Part shown: positions 14,942 to 23,181 of the stretch, in pieces
Numbering within the stretch: position 1 is the first letter of the stretch
How the letters are laid out: every line of letters starts with the position of its first letter
The notes under the pieces: model-generated
Told to the model about the DNA's origin: nothing
What the model saw: the letters and a program-made list of their open reading frames with translations, nothing else
Database searches by the model: none
Position numbers and translations under genes: made by a program
NCBI RefSeq assembly: GCF_042677005.1
Contig: NZ_JBHTIF010000001.1
Location: forward strand, 1,984,001-2,048,000
Origin: Lysobacter_I brunescens
GTDB lineage: Bacteria; Pseudomonadota; Gammaproteobacteria; Xanthomonadales; Xanthomonadaceae
DNA: 64,000 nucleotides
Reading direction: 5' to 3'

Positions 14942-17809
14942 ATGGACGATGGCATCGTCGGGTTGTTGTTGCTTGTGGGGCTGGCGGTACTCGCCGTTCC
15001 GCTGCTTTTGGTGATGGCGCTGGTCAAGATCGGCAACGCGAAGTTGCGGATCGAGACGCTGGAGCGCGACGTGACGCAGCTGGAGAACCGGCTGGCGCGT
15101 GTGGAGCAGACGCGGGCCGATGCGGGAGCCGAAGCCCTGGCGGCGAGCGTGGCGGCGAAAGCGGCTGCGGCGCGACCGGCGACCGTCAGCGTGCCCATGT
15201 CGGAGTCGGTGCCAACGCCCGAGCCGTCGGCCGCTGCACCGCCAACGTCCATCCCTGAAGTCCCCGAACCTGCAGCCGAGCGCCCGATCACCGGTCGCGC
15301 GCGTTTCGACGTGCCTGATGCGCCCCTGCCGCCGACCGCGCCGGCTGCGAAGCCGGGTCCGACCGCGCCGCCGCCCATGCCGCCCGCCCCGCCGCGCGCC
15401 GACGCACTGCCGCCGGCCGCGCCGCGTCCGCAGGCGCCGCGTCCGCGCCCGGAGCGCGAGACGCCGGATCCTGTGTCGATCCTGTTCGGCAAGGTCAAAG
15501 CCTGGTTCACCGAAGGCAACATCCCGGTGAAGATTGGCATGCTGGTGCTGCTGGCCGGTGTCGCCTCGCTGCTGAAGTACGCGAGCGACCAGGGCTGGGT
15601 GAGCGTGCCGATGGAGCTGCGCCTGGGCGGCATCGCCGCTGCGGCGATCGCGGGCCTGGTGTTCGCGTGGCGACAGCGCGAGACGCGCCGCTCGTTCGCG
15701 CTGTCGCTGCAGGGTGGCGCGATCGGCGTGCTGATGCTGGTCACGTTCGCGGCGTTCAAGCTGTACGGCTTCATCGAGGCCGGACCTGCGTTCGCGATCA
15801 CCATCCTGCTGGTCGCGGGGCTGGGCGTGCTCGCGGTGCTGCAGAACGCGCTGGCGCTGGCGGTGTTCGGCCTGCTCGCAGGCTTCCTCGCGCCGATCTG
15901 GCTGTCCACCGGCAGCGGCAACCACGTCGCGCTGTTCTCGTACTACGCCGTGCTCAACCTCGGCATCTTCGGCATCGCCTGGCATCGCTCGTGGCGCCTG
16001 CTGAACTTGCTCGGCTTCGTCTTCACCTTCGGCATCGGCACGATCTGGGGCGTGCTCGATTACCAGCCGGCCAAGTTCGCCAGCACCGAGCCCTTCCTGA
16101 TCCTCTTCTTCGCGCTGTACCTGCTCATTCCCCTCCTGCATGCGCGCCGCGACGACGGCGACGACGCGACCCAGCGGCTGGTCGACGGTACGCTGGTGTT
16201 CGGCACACCGCTGGTCGCGTTCGCCCTGCAGGCGGGCCTGCTCCAGGGCGAGCGCATGCCGCTGGCGTTCTCGGCGCTGGGACTCGCCGCCATCTACGCG
16301 GCGCTCGCTGGCTTGCTGCGCAACCGTGAACGCTACGACGGCGTGGCGCTGGTGTATGCGGTGCTGGCGGTCGGCTTCGCCACGCTCGCGGTGCCGTTGG
16401 CGTTGTCGGCGCACGCCACGGCCAGCGTGTTCGCGCTGGAAGGTGCGGGCCTTGTCTGGCTGGGCCTGCGCCAGCAGCAGCGCCTGCCGCAGTTCGCCGG
16501 CCTGCTGCTGCAGCTCGGCGCGGCGGCGGCGTTCGTTGCCGGTGTCGGCGGGGTGTCGAGCGGCTTCGAGGTCGTGGCGGAAGCGGTACGTACGCCGATC
16601 GCCAATGCGCACTGCATGAGCGCGCTGCTGATCGCGATCGCCGGCTTCGTCACCGCCTGGGCCTATCGCCGCGCACTCCCGGGCGTGGTGGTCGGCGTGT
16701 TCACGCTGTGGTCGCTGCTGTGGTGGTGCGTGGCGGGTTTCGGCGAGATCTTCGACTTCGTGCCAAGCAAGCATCGCATCGATGCCAGCTTCGCCTTCGT
16801 GCTGTTCACCGGCTGGCTGGCGGCCGAAGGGCGTCGTCGCATCGAAGGCATGTCGGTGCTGGGTGGCATCGCTGCGGTCGCGCTGGCGCTGGGCGTGCCG
16901 TTCGCGCTGGGACAGGCTGCGCAGCACGATCATCCGCTGGGCGAGTGGGGCGGGGCGACGTGGGCGCTGTTCGCGGTGCTGGGCTTCCGCGCGCTGATGT
17001 GCCTGCGCGAGACCGGGTCGATCCTGCGCGGCATCGCGCATGCCGGCTGGTGGTGGTCGTGGGTGACGATGCTGGCGATGACCGCGTTCCATCTGGTCTA
17101 CCGCACCGATGGCACCGCCGCGGAAATGGGCGACGGCTGGCGCATCCTCGCGCTGGGCCTGCCGGTGCTGCTGTTCGCGCTGGTGCTGCGCCTGCGTCCG
17201 GCGCTGCTGGCGCCGCCGCTGGCGGAGGGCTTCGACGACTATCGCGGCCTGCTCGATGTGTCCGCTGCGCTGGTGCTGGGCCTGCTGTGGACGGTGTCGC
17301 TGTTCTTCCCGGGCGAGAGCGCGCCGCTGCCGTGGTTGCCGCTGCTCAATCCGCTGGAGCTGTGGCAGGTCGCGACGCTGATGCTGTTGGCGCACTGGGC
17401 GTGGCGCGGCGATCGCGCAGGCTCCTCGCGGGTGCCCGCATTCGCGCTGTGCGCGTTCGCGTGGATCACCTTCGCCACGCTGCGTGCGGTCCACCAGATC
17501 GGCGACATCGCCTGGTCGCCGTCGATGTTCGGCCACACCGAGGTGCAGACCGCGCTGACCGTGGTCTGGAGCGTGCTGGGCGTGCTCGGCTGGATCTTCG
17601 GCTCGCGTCGCGGCGACCGCCTGCTGTGGGCCGCCGGTGCGGTGCTGATGGGCGTGGTGCTGCTCAAGCTGGTGCTGATCGATCGCCAGCACCTGGGCAC
17701 GCTGTTCGGAATCGTGTCCTTCCTCGCATACGGCCTGCTCTGCACTGCGGTAGGTTATTTCGCGCCGGCGCCTCCACGGAGGTCGGCATCCCCGGAGATC
17801 AACGCATGA
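14942..17809 (+). CDS. DUF2339 family polytopic membrane protein
   Basis: A 955-aa inner-membrane protein. It starts with one hydrophobic helix (residues 5-25) followed by a short coiled coil (LETLERDVTQLENRLARVEQ), a long Pro/Ala-rich linker (about 75-175) and then some 25 predicted transmembrane helices, the DUF2339 pattern. Function is unknown. ATG at 14942 has GAGGACGG upstream; an in-frame ATG at 14894 is possible but less well placed. The stop codon overlaps the start of the DUF3999 gene (ATGA at 17806), so the two are translationally coupled and probably form one envelope complex. Confidence 0.85.
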   Translation: MDDGIVGLLLLVGLAVLAVPLLLVMALVKIGNAKLRIETLERDVTQLENRLARVEQTRADAGAEALAASVAAKAAAARPATVSVPMSESVPTPEPSAAAPPTSIPEVPEPAAERPITGRARFDVPDAPLPPTAPAAKPGPTAPPPMPPAPPRADALPPAAPRPQAPRPRPERETPDPVSILFGKVKAWFTEGNIPVKIGMLVLLAGVASLLKYASDQGWVSVPMELRLGGIAAAAIAGLVFAWRQRETRRSFALSLQGGAIGVLMLVTFAAFKLYGFIEAGPAFAITILLVAGLGVLAVLQNALALAVFGLLAGFLAPIWLSTGSGNHVALFSYYAVLNLGIFGIAWHRSWRLLNLLGFVFTFGIGTIWGVLDYQPAKFASTEPFLILFFALYLLIPLLHARRDDGDDATQRLVDGTLVFGTPLVAFALQAGLLQGERMPLAFSALGLAAIYAALAGLLRNRERYDGVALVYAVLAVGFATLAVPLALSAHATASVFALEGAGLVWLGLRQQQRLPQFAGLLLQLGAAAAFVAGVGGVSSGFEVVAEAVRTPIANAHCMSALLIAIAGFVTAWAYRRALPGVVVGVFTLWSLLWWCVAGFGEIFDFVPSKHRIDASFAFVLFTGWLAAEGRRRIEGMSVLGGIAAVALALGVPFALGQAAQHDHPLGEWGGATWALFAVLGFRALMCLRETGSILRGIAHAGWWWSWVTMLAMTAFHLVYRTDGTAAEMGDGWRILALGLPVLLFALVLRLRPALLAPPLAEGFDDYRGLLDVSAALVLGLLWTVSLFFPGESAPLPWLPLLNPLELWQVATLMLLAHWAWRGDRAGSSRVPAFALCAFAWITFATLRAVHQIGDIAWSPSMFGHTEVQTALTVVWSVLGVLGWIFGSRRGDRLLWAAGAVLMGVVLLKLVLIDRQHLGTLFGIVSFLAYGLLCTAVGYFAPAPPRRSASPEINA

Positions 17810-20544
17810 ATCGAATCCGCAGCGCCGTCGTCGGCGGCGTCCTGGGCGTGGTCTGCGCCCTCGGCGCCGCTCCCGTTGCATCCGCAGGGCAGCCCGGCGA
17901 TTACGCGTATCGCTGGCCGCTGAAGACCGACGGCGACAGCGCGGCCTGGCAGTTCGCGCTGACGCCCGAGGTCTACGCCGCACTCGCCGATGCCGGTCTG
18001 CGCGATTTCGAGGTCTTCAACGCCGAAGGCAAGCCGGTCCCGGTGGCGCGACTGACCGTGGACCCGGCAGCGACACCCGGCGTCGCGCAGGTGTCGTTGC
18101 CGGCCTACGCGCTGCCCCGCGCTGCCGATGCGACCGCGACGCCGGACGATCTGGCGCTGCGCATCGAACGCGATGAAGACGGCCGCCTGCGCGTGCTGCA
18201 GGTCGAGACCGGCGCCGATCCGGCGCAGCTCGCGATCGACTACATCATGGACGCCGACATGCGTCGCGATCCGAAACGGCCGTCGAGCGTGGATCGACTC
18301 GACTTCTCCTGGTCCGAGCGCGGCGACGTGCGTGCGCGCTTCGTGCTGGAAGGCAGCGAGGACCTGGTGTACTGGCAGACGGTGGTGCCCGAGGTCGCGG
18401 TGGTCTCGCTGCGCCGGGGCGATGCGGTGCTGCAGCGACGCGACGTCGAGTTTGCGCCGAGTTCGCTGCGCTACCTGCGCCTGCGCCAGATCGATGGCAC
18501 ACCGATGCCAGGCCTGCAGGTGACCGCGCGACGCACCCGCGCAGGCGCCGTCGCGCCTGCCTGGCAGCGCGAGACCGCCCGGTTCGTCGACGCCGCGCCG
18601 GACCCGTTCGGCAGTGGCCAGGTCTACCGCTATCGCCTGCCGGCCAAGCTGCCGGTGAGCCGGGTCGGCATCACGCTCGGCGCGGACAACGCCACGGCGC
18701 GGGTCATGGTGGACGCGCAGCGCGGCACCGCCACCGAACAGCCGGGCGATGCGCAGGGCTGGGTGCCGGTCGGCGAGACCCTGCTGTTCCGCCTGCGCCA
18801 GGACGGGATGCGCATCGACAACGAGCCGCTGCTGCTCAGCGTGCCCCACGCTGCGCGCGAATGGCGCCTGCGCAGCCCGGTGAGCCTGTCCCCGGCGCCG
18901 CTGCTGGAGGTGTTCTACCAGCCGGACCGCTTCGTCTTCCTGGCCCAGGGGCCGGGACCGTACACGCTGGCGGCCGGCAGCGTGGTCTCGCGCCGCGACG
19001 ATCTCCCGGTCGAGCAGGCCCTCGCGCCGCTGCGCCAGCACCTCGGCGCGCAGTGGGCACCGCCGCCGGCCGCACTGGGTGCTCGCACCGAATCGGCCGG
19101 CCAGCAGGCCTATGTCGTGCCCGAGCCGCCGATCGACTGGCGGCGCTGGCTGCTGTGGGCGCTGCTGGTCGGCGGCGCGGCAGCCGTGGGCGGTTTCGCC
19201 CTGGTGCTGATGCGCCAGCGCGCCGGCAGCGACGACCACGAGGCCGATGCCTCCGAGACCATCCGCACGGCCTCGGCGCCGCGCCCGGTCGCGCGGTTTG
19301 ATGCCGGCCCGCCGGAACAGGGACAATACGCGCCCCCTGACAGCGCACCTGTTCCTCCGGAGCCCCGAATGCCCATCGTCCGCATGACCGACCTCGACCT
19401 CGCCGGCAAGCGAGTGCTGATCCGCCAGGATCTCAACGTGCCCGTCTCGGACGGCAAGGTGACTTCCGACCAGCGCATCGTCGCCTCGCTGCCCACGCTG
19501 AAATTGGCGCTGGAGAAGGGCGCGGCGGTGATGGTGATGTCGCACCTCGGCCGGCCGAAGGAGGGCGTGTGGAGCGAAGCCGATTCGCTGGCGCCGGTCG
19601 CCGCGCGCCTGGGCGAACTGCTCGGCCGCGACGTGCCGCTGGTGAAGGACTGGGTCGACGGCGTCGAGGTCGCACCGGGTCAGCTCGTGCTGCTGGAAAA
19701 CTGCCGCATGAACGTCGGCGAGGGCAAGGACGACGAGGCGCTGTCGCAGAAGTACGCCGCGCTGTGCGACGTGTTCGTGATGGACGCCTTCGGTACCGCG
19801 CACCGCGCGCAGGCCTCGACGCACGGCGTGATCCGCTTCGCGACGCAGGCCGCCGGCGGCCCGCTGCTGATGGCCGAACTCGATGCGCTGGCGAAGGCGC
19901 TGGAACATCCGGCGCGTCCGCTGCTCGCGATCGTCGCCGGCAGCAAGGTCAGCACCAAGCTCGAACTGCTGTCGTCGCTGGTGTCGAAGGTCGACCAGCT
20001 CATCGTCGGCGGCGGCATCGCTAACACCTTCATCGCCGCGATGGGCCATGGCGTCGGCAAGTCGCTGGTCGAGACCGACCTGATCGACACCGCGAAGCAG
20101 ATCATGGCCGATGCGAAGGCGCGCGGCGCCGACATCCCGGTGCCGACCGACGTGGTCGTCGCCCCTGCCTTTGCCGCCGATGCGCCGGCCACGGTGAAGG
20201 CGGTCGACGCCGTCGAGGCGGACGACATGATCCTCGACATCGGCCCGGATACCGCCGCGCGCTACGCCGAGCTGATCAAGTCCGCCGGCACGGTGGTGTG
20301 GAACGGCCCGGTCGGCGTGTTCGAGTTCGACGCCTTCGGCAAGGGCACGGAAACGCTGGCCCGCGCGATCGCCGCGAGCAGCGCGTTCTCGATCGCCGGT
20401 GGTGGCGACACGCTCGCGGCCGTCGACAAGTACGGCATCGAGGACGAGGTGTCGTACATCTCCACCGGTGGCGGCGCCTTCCTCGAATTCCTCGAAGGCA
20501 AGACCCTGCCGGCGGTGGCCGCGCTGCAGGCGCGGGCGGGCTGA
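17806..20544 (+). CDS. DUF3999 family protein whose open frame continues through pgk
   Basis: The DUF3999 part covers about residues 1-495: signal peptide (ending VASAG), a large periplasmic beta-rich region and one C-terminal transmembrane helix (RRWLLWALLVGGAAAVGG). It is coupled to DUF2339 by an ATGA overlap. After the helix there is no stop codon: the frame runs through a 35-residue low-complexity stretch directly into phosphoglycerate kinase, giving a 912-codon frame. The nearest stops (TGA at 19299 and 19338) are in a neighbouring frame, so a single-base shift could explain it. Either a genuine DUF3999-Pgk fusion is made alongside free Pgk, or an indel has removed the stop. The DUF3999 identity is solid; the fusion is an observation to test. 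Confidence 0.75.
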   Translation: MNRIRSAVVGGVLGVVCALGAAPVASAGQPGDYAYRWPLKTDGDSAAWQFALTPEVYAALADAGLRDFEVFNAEGKPVPVARLTVDPAATPGVAQVSLPAYALPRAADATATPDDLALRIERDEDGRLRVLQVETGADPAQLAIDYIMDADMRRDPKRPSSVDRLDFSWSERGDVRARFVLEGSEDLVYWQTVVPEVAVVSLRRGDAVLQRRDVEFAPSSLRYLRLRQIDGTPMPGLQVTARRTRAGAVAPAWQRETARFVDAAPDPFGSGQVYRYRLPAKLPVSRVGITLGADNATARVMVDAQRGTATEQPGDAQGWVPVGETLLFRLRQDGMRIDNEPLLLSVPHAAREWRLRSPVSLSPAPLLEVFYQPDRFVFLAQGPGPYTLAAGSVVSRRDDLPVEQALAPLRQHLGAQWAPPPAALGARTESAGQQAYVVPEPPIDWRRWLLWALLVGGAAAVGGFALVLMRQRAGSDDHEADASETIRTASAPRPVARFDAGPPEQGQYAPPDSAPVPPEPRMPIVRMTDLDLAGKRVLIRQDLNVPVSDGKVTSDQRIVASLPTLKLALEKGAAVMVMSHLGRPKEGVWSEADSLAPVAARLGELLGRDVPLVKDWVDGVEVAPGQLVLLENCRMNVGEGKDDEALSQKYAALCDVFVMDAFGTAHRAQASTHGVIRFATQAAGGPLLMAELDALAKALEHPARPLLAIVAGSKVSTKLELLSSLVSKVDQLIVGGGIANTFIAAMGHGVGKSLVETDLIDTAKQIMADAKARGADIPVPTDVVVAPAFAADAPATVKAVDAVEADDMILDIGPDTAARYAELIKSAGTVVWNGPVGVFEFDAFGKGTETLARAIAASSAFSIAGGGDTLAAVDKYGIEDEVSYISTGGGAFLEFLEGKTLPAVAALQARAG
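19369..20544 (+). CDS. pgk: Phosphoglycerate kinase
   Basis: Converts 1,3-bisphosphoglycerate and ADP to 3-phosphoglycerate and ATP in glycolysis. From ATG 19369 the product is 391 aa, the usual length, with the N-terminal substrate signature KRVLIRQDLNVPV, then VMSHLGRPKEG, a nucleotide-binding Gly-rich GPVGVFEFDAFGKGT and GGGDTLAAV near the C-terminus. A GGAG ribosome-binding site lies 7 bp upstream, supporting independent initiation although the frame is open upstream into DUF3999. It is the first of three glycolytic enzymes on this strand (with pyruvate kinase and aldolase). A long hairpin follows at 20570-20615. Confidence 0.95.
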   Translation: MPIVRMTDLDLAGKRVLIRQDLNVPVSDGKVTSDQRIVASLPTLKLALEKGAAVMVMSHLGRPKEGVWSEADSLAPVAARLGELLGRDVPLVKDWVDGVEVAPGQLVLLENCRMNVGEGKDDEALSQKYAALCDVFVMDAFGTAHRAQASTHGVIRFATQAAGGPLLMAELDALAKALEHPARPLLAIVAGSKVSTKLELLSSLVSKVDQLIVGGGIANTFIAAMGHGVGKSLVETDLIDTAKQIMADAKARGADIPVPTDVVVAPAFAADAPATVKAVDAVEADDMILDIGPDTAARYAELIKSAGTVVWNGPVGVFEFDAFGKGTETLARAIAASSAFSIAGGGDTLAAVDKYGIEDEVSYISTGGGAFLEFLEGKTLPAVAALQARAG

Positions 20545-20569
20545 TCGCTCCGCGCACCGCTGGATGAAC

Positions 20570-20615
20570 GACGCGGCGTCCATGCCCGGGATATTCCCGG
20601 GATGGGTGCCGCGTC
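20570..20615 (+). terminator. Long hairpin after pgk
   Basis: The nested arms gacgcggc/gccgcgtc, ccat/atgg and cccggga/tcccggg form a 46-nt near-perfect stem-loop 25 bp after the pgk stop. There is no T-run, so it may protect the 3' end of the RNA rather than terminate by itself. Confidence 0.55.
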
Positions 20616-20687
20616 TCGCTTCGAGCGACCGGAGCTGGTTACGCTGCTCGCGCGGCGATCTTGCCGCGCTTGCGAAGGAATGCCGTC

Positions 20688-20924
20688 ATGAAGAAGTCTG
20701 TCGTTGCATCGCGTCGTGCGGTGCTGATGTGCGCACTGGTCGCCTCGATGCTGCTCTCCGGTGTCGCGATCGCGGATGGTTGCCTGCAGGGCACCTGGCA
20801 TTATTTCGACGCCAACGGTCGCCTCGTCGGTGGCCAGACCGTCGGCTGCGGTGAACTCGACGGCAGCTGGGGCGCCGTCACTGCGAACAAGACCTTCTCG
20901 CAGGGCTGCGCTGCCTCCTACTGA
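20688..20924 (+). CDS. Small secreted DUF6289-like protein
   Basis: A 78-aa peptide with a signal sequence (VLMCALVASMLLSGVAIADG) and a mature part of about 48 residues. Three Cys and a Trp-rich pattern (CLQGTWHYFDANGRLVGGQT, then CGELDGSWG and QGCAASY) resemble DUF6289 peptides that are common in Xanthomonadaceae. Function is unknown. The start is ATG 20688. It is a single-gene unit, closed by a strong hairpin at 20972-20998. Confidence 0.7.
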   Translation: MKKSVVASRRAVLMCALVASMLLSGVAIADGCLQGTWHYFDANGRLVGGQTVGCGELDGSWGAVTANKTFSQGCAASY

Positions 20925-20971
20925 GCCATCGTGTTTCGAATGCGCCCGCTTCGCGGCGTGCGCGATGTCCC

Positions 20972-20998
20972 CGAAGGCCCGGTTCGTCCGGGCCTTCG
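20972..20998 (+). terminator. Terminator after the DUF6289-like gene
   Basis: Perfect 11-bp stem (cgaaggcccgg / ccgggccttcg) with a 5-nt loop. The tail has no long T-run. Confidence 0.65.
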
Positions 20999-21369
20999 TG
21001 CGTTGCGGAGATCGGCGCATCCACTCGAGTGCCTGTCTCGCATGCGATGGCATGCGCATTCATGCAATGATGAATCGACGTTTTGCTTTGTTTTCATGCG
21101 TTTTTCGTCGTTTCGACGAGTTAGCCGATGAGAGTTTTTCATGAGCGCCGTCCTTCGATCCGGTGGAGTTGAATGCTGCGTTGCGGTTCTGCTACCAAGT
21201 CCCTGCGCATGAAGCGCCTTCGCAGGCGAGGCCGTCCGCCTCGCGCCTCCCCCGGGGCGAAGCGACGCATGCTGCCGGGTGCCGCGTGCGATGGTGGTTC
21301 CATCCAGCGATCGCCACGCAACGACCGGTGCCTGCCACGCATCCCATCACGTTCCAATGGAGTCGAACC
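20999..21369 (+). promoter_or_regulatory. Long leader upstream of the trypsin-like protease
   Basis: About 370 bp without a supportable gene. The first part is rich in ATGCG-type palindromic words (gcatgcgatggcatgcgc near 21040) and then AT-rich (tgctttgttttcatgcgttt near 21083), a likely promoter and operator zone. No convincing -35/-10 pair could be assigned. An in-frame open stretch back to 21163 is not coding-like. Confidence 0.35.
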
Positions 21370-22317
21370 ATGAAATCCAGCGCATTTTCCGGCCTTGCCG
21401 TCGCCATTCTGTCCACACTCGCGATCGGTGCCGCAGTTGCCGCCGGCCCCGGCAAGGTCTCGCAGCTGACGCTCGCCAAGCCGGGGGCCAAGCCCGTCGT
21501 CGCTGCCAGCAACAACCCGCTTCGTGACCAGGTCGTCCTGCGCCAGATGCAGATGACGCTGAAGCACGCGGGACGTCCCATGACCGCCGCCGAAGCCGAT
21601 CGCCTGCTCAACGCCCGGATCATCGGCGGCTCGCTGGCGGGCGCGGGCGACAACCCGTTCCAGGTCGCCCTGCTCAGCCGCAGCATCGCCAACAATTTCG
21701 ACGCCCAGTTCTGCGGCGGCTCGCTGGTCAAGGCCAATGTGGTGGTCACCGCCGCGCACTGCGTGGTCGGCACGAGCGCCAGCCAGATCGACGTGCTCAC
21801 CGGCACGCGCAGCCTGAGCAGCGGAGGCACACGCCATGCGGTGTCCAGCATCCGCATCCATCCGAGCTACAACAACAGCACGCTCGACTACGACGTCGCG
21901 GTGCTGACGCTGTCGACCTCGGCCACCGGCCTGCCGCTCGCCACGGTCATCGGCACCACCGACGTCGCCGACGGCACCAACCTGCTGGTCACCGGCTGGG
22001 GCAACACCAGCATCTCGGGCACCAGCTATCCGACCGAGCTGTACAAGGCCGTGACCCCGCGCATCTCGACGAGCGTCTGCAACGGCAACAAGGTGTATCG
22101 CGGCGCGATCACCGACCGCATGTTCTGCGCGGGCTACCTCGCCGGTGGCATCGACAGCTGCCAGGGCGACTCCGGTGGTCCGATCGCCCAGGGCAACACC
22201 CTGGTCGGCATCGTCAGCTGGGGCCGCGGCTGCGCGGGCAAGAACAAGCCGGGTGTCTACACGCGACTGGCCAACAGCACCCTCAATGCCTGGGTGCGCA
22301 CCAACGCCGGGCTGTGA
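21370..22317 (+). CDS. Secreted trypsin-like serine protease (S1)
   Basis: A 315-aa prepro-protease. The signal peptide (about residues 1-25) is followed by a propeptide to residue 83 and a chymotrypsin-fold domain starting at IIGG (84-87), the activation N-terminus. The catalytic triad is complete: H130 in TAAHC, D175 in DYDVAVL, S268 in GDSGGP. D262, six residues before the Ser, predicts trypsin-like Arg/Lys specificity. The cysteine pairs fit the S1 fold. It is probably exported by Sec and then the type II pathway as an extracellular enzyme. The start at ATG 21370 is the only one giving a signal peptide. Confidence 0.93.
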   Translation: MKSSAFSGLAVAILSTLAIGAAVAAGPGKVSQLTLAKPGAKPVVAASNNPLRDQVVLRQMQMTLKHAGRPMTAAEADRLLNARIIGGSLAGAGDNPFQVALLSRSIANNFDAQFCGGSLVKANVVVTAAHCVVGTSASQIDVLTGTRSLSSGGTRHAVSSIRIHPSYNNSTLDYDVAVLTLSTSATGLPLATVIGTTDVADGTNLLVTGWGNTSISGTSYPTELYKAVTPRISTSVCNGNKVYRGAITDRMFCAGYLAGGIDSCQGDSGGPIAQGNTLVGIVSWGRGCAGKNKPGVYTRLANSTLNAWVRTNAGL

Positions 22318-22330
22318 TCGAGGCCTGCAA

Positions 22331-22359
22331 CCGGCGGCCCGTCGCGCACGGGCCGCCGG
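22331..22359 (+). terminator. Terminator after serine protease
   Basis: Perfect 11-bp stem (ccggcggcccg / cgggccgccgg) with a 7-nt loop, extendable by a bulged gcaa/ttgc pair, 13 bp after the stop codon. Confidence 0.7.
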
Positions 22360-22387
22360 CTTGCATTTGCGGAGCGCCCTCGGCATC

Positions 22388-23050
22388 GTGCCGCGCGTGA
22401 ACACACTCTTCTTCGACCTCGACGGCACGCTCATCGACTCTGCCGTCGGCATCACCCGCTGCGTCGCCCACGCCCTCGACGGCATGGGCCATCCGGGCCT
22501 CCCCGAATCCGAACTGCGCCGCTGGATCGGTCCCGCGCTGCGCGTCAGCTTCGGCGCGCTGTTCGACGATCCGGTCGACATCGAGCGCGCGGTCGCGCTC
22601 TACCGCGAGCGGTTCGAACTCGTGGGCTGGACCGAGCACACGATCTACGAAGGGATCGGCGAGGCCGTCGCCACCCTGCATGCCGCCGGTCACCGGCTCG
22701 CGGTGGTCACCGCCAAGAACGAGCCGCATGCCCGACGCATCGTCGAGACCCTGCCGTTCGCGCATTGCTTCGACGACATCATCGGCGCGACGCCCGACGG
22801 TCGCATCAGCCACAAGCCCGAACTGATCGCCGAAGCTCTGCGCAGGCTCGACCTGCGTCCCGGCGACTGCACGATGATCGGCGACCGCCATCTCGACATC
22901 GACGGTGCGCATCATCACGGCATGCGCGGCATCGGCGTGCTCTGGGGGTTCGGCGACGAGGACGAGCTGCGCACCGCCGGCGCGCATGCGCTGGCACGGG
23001 CGCCGCGCGAGCTGGTCGCGATGTCCTCCATGGCCAACCGCGCGGACTGA
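22388..23050 (+). CDS. HAD-family phosphatase (Gph-like)
   Basis: A 220-aa haloacid dehalogenase-fold hydrolase: motif I FFDLDGTLIDS with the nucleophile Asp, motif II in LAVVTAKN, motif III Lys in ISHKPE and motif IV MIGDRHLDIDGA. The alpha-helical cap between motifs I and II places it with phosphoglycolate phosphatase/5'-nucleotidase types; the substrate is unknown. The start is uncertain between GTG 22388 (GGAG about 13 bp upstream) and GTG 22397 (closer to the conserved motif); there is no ATG. It lies between the protease terminator and pyruvate kinase. Confidence 0.82.
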   Translation: MPRVNTLFFDLDGTLIDSAVGITRCVAHALDGMGHPGLPESELRRWIGPALRVSFGALFDDPVDIERAVALYRERFELVGWTEHTIYEGIGEAVATLHAAGHRLAVVTAKNEPHARRIVETLPFAHCFDDIIGATPDGRISHKPELIAEALRRLDLRPGDCTMIGDRHLDIDGAHHHGMRGIGVLWGFGDEDELRTAGAHALARAPRELVAMSSMANRAD

Positions 23051-23181
23051 CGCCGGGCCTGCGGACATGTCCCGCGCATGTCCACGCGGGACATGCGCGA
23101 CACGCTGCGCATGACGACGTTTCCATCGCGAAAATCGCCATGGGCCGTGGTAGCGTTGGGCGATCCGAAGAGAGCCTCACG

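Noticed and set aside
14819..17983. Very long open frame on the minus strand opposite the DUF2339 gene
   Set aside because: Its composition is almost only Arg, Gln, His and Ala, with no domain, and it mirrors the codon bias of the real plus-strand gene; a typical high-GC antisense artefact.
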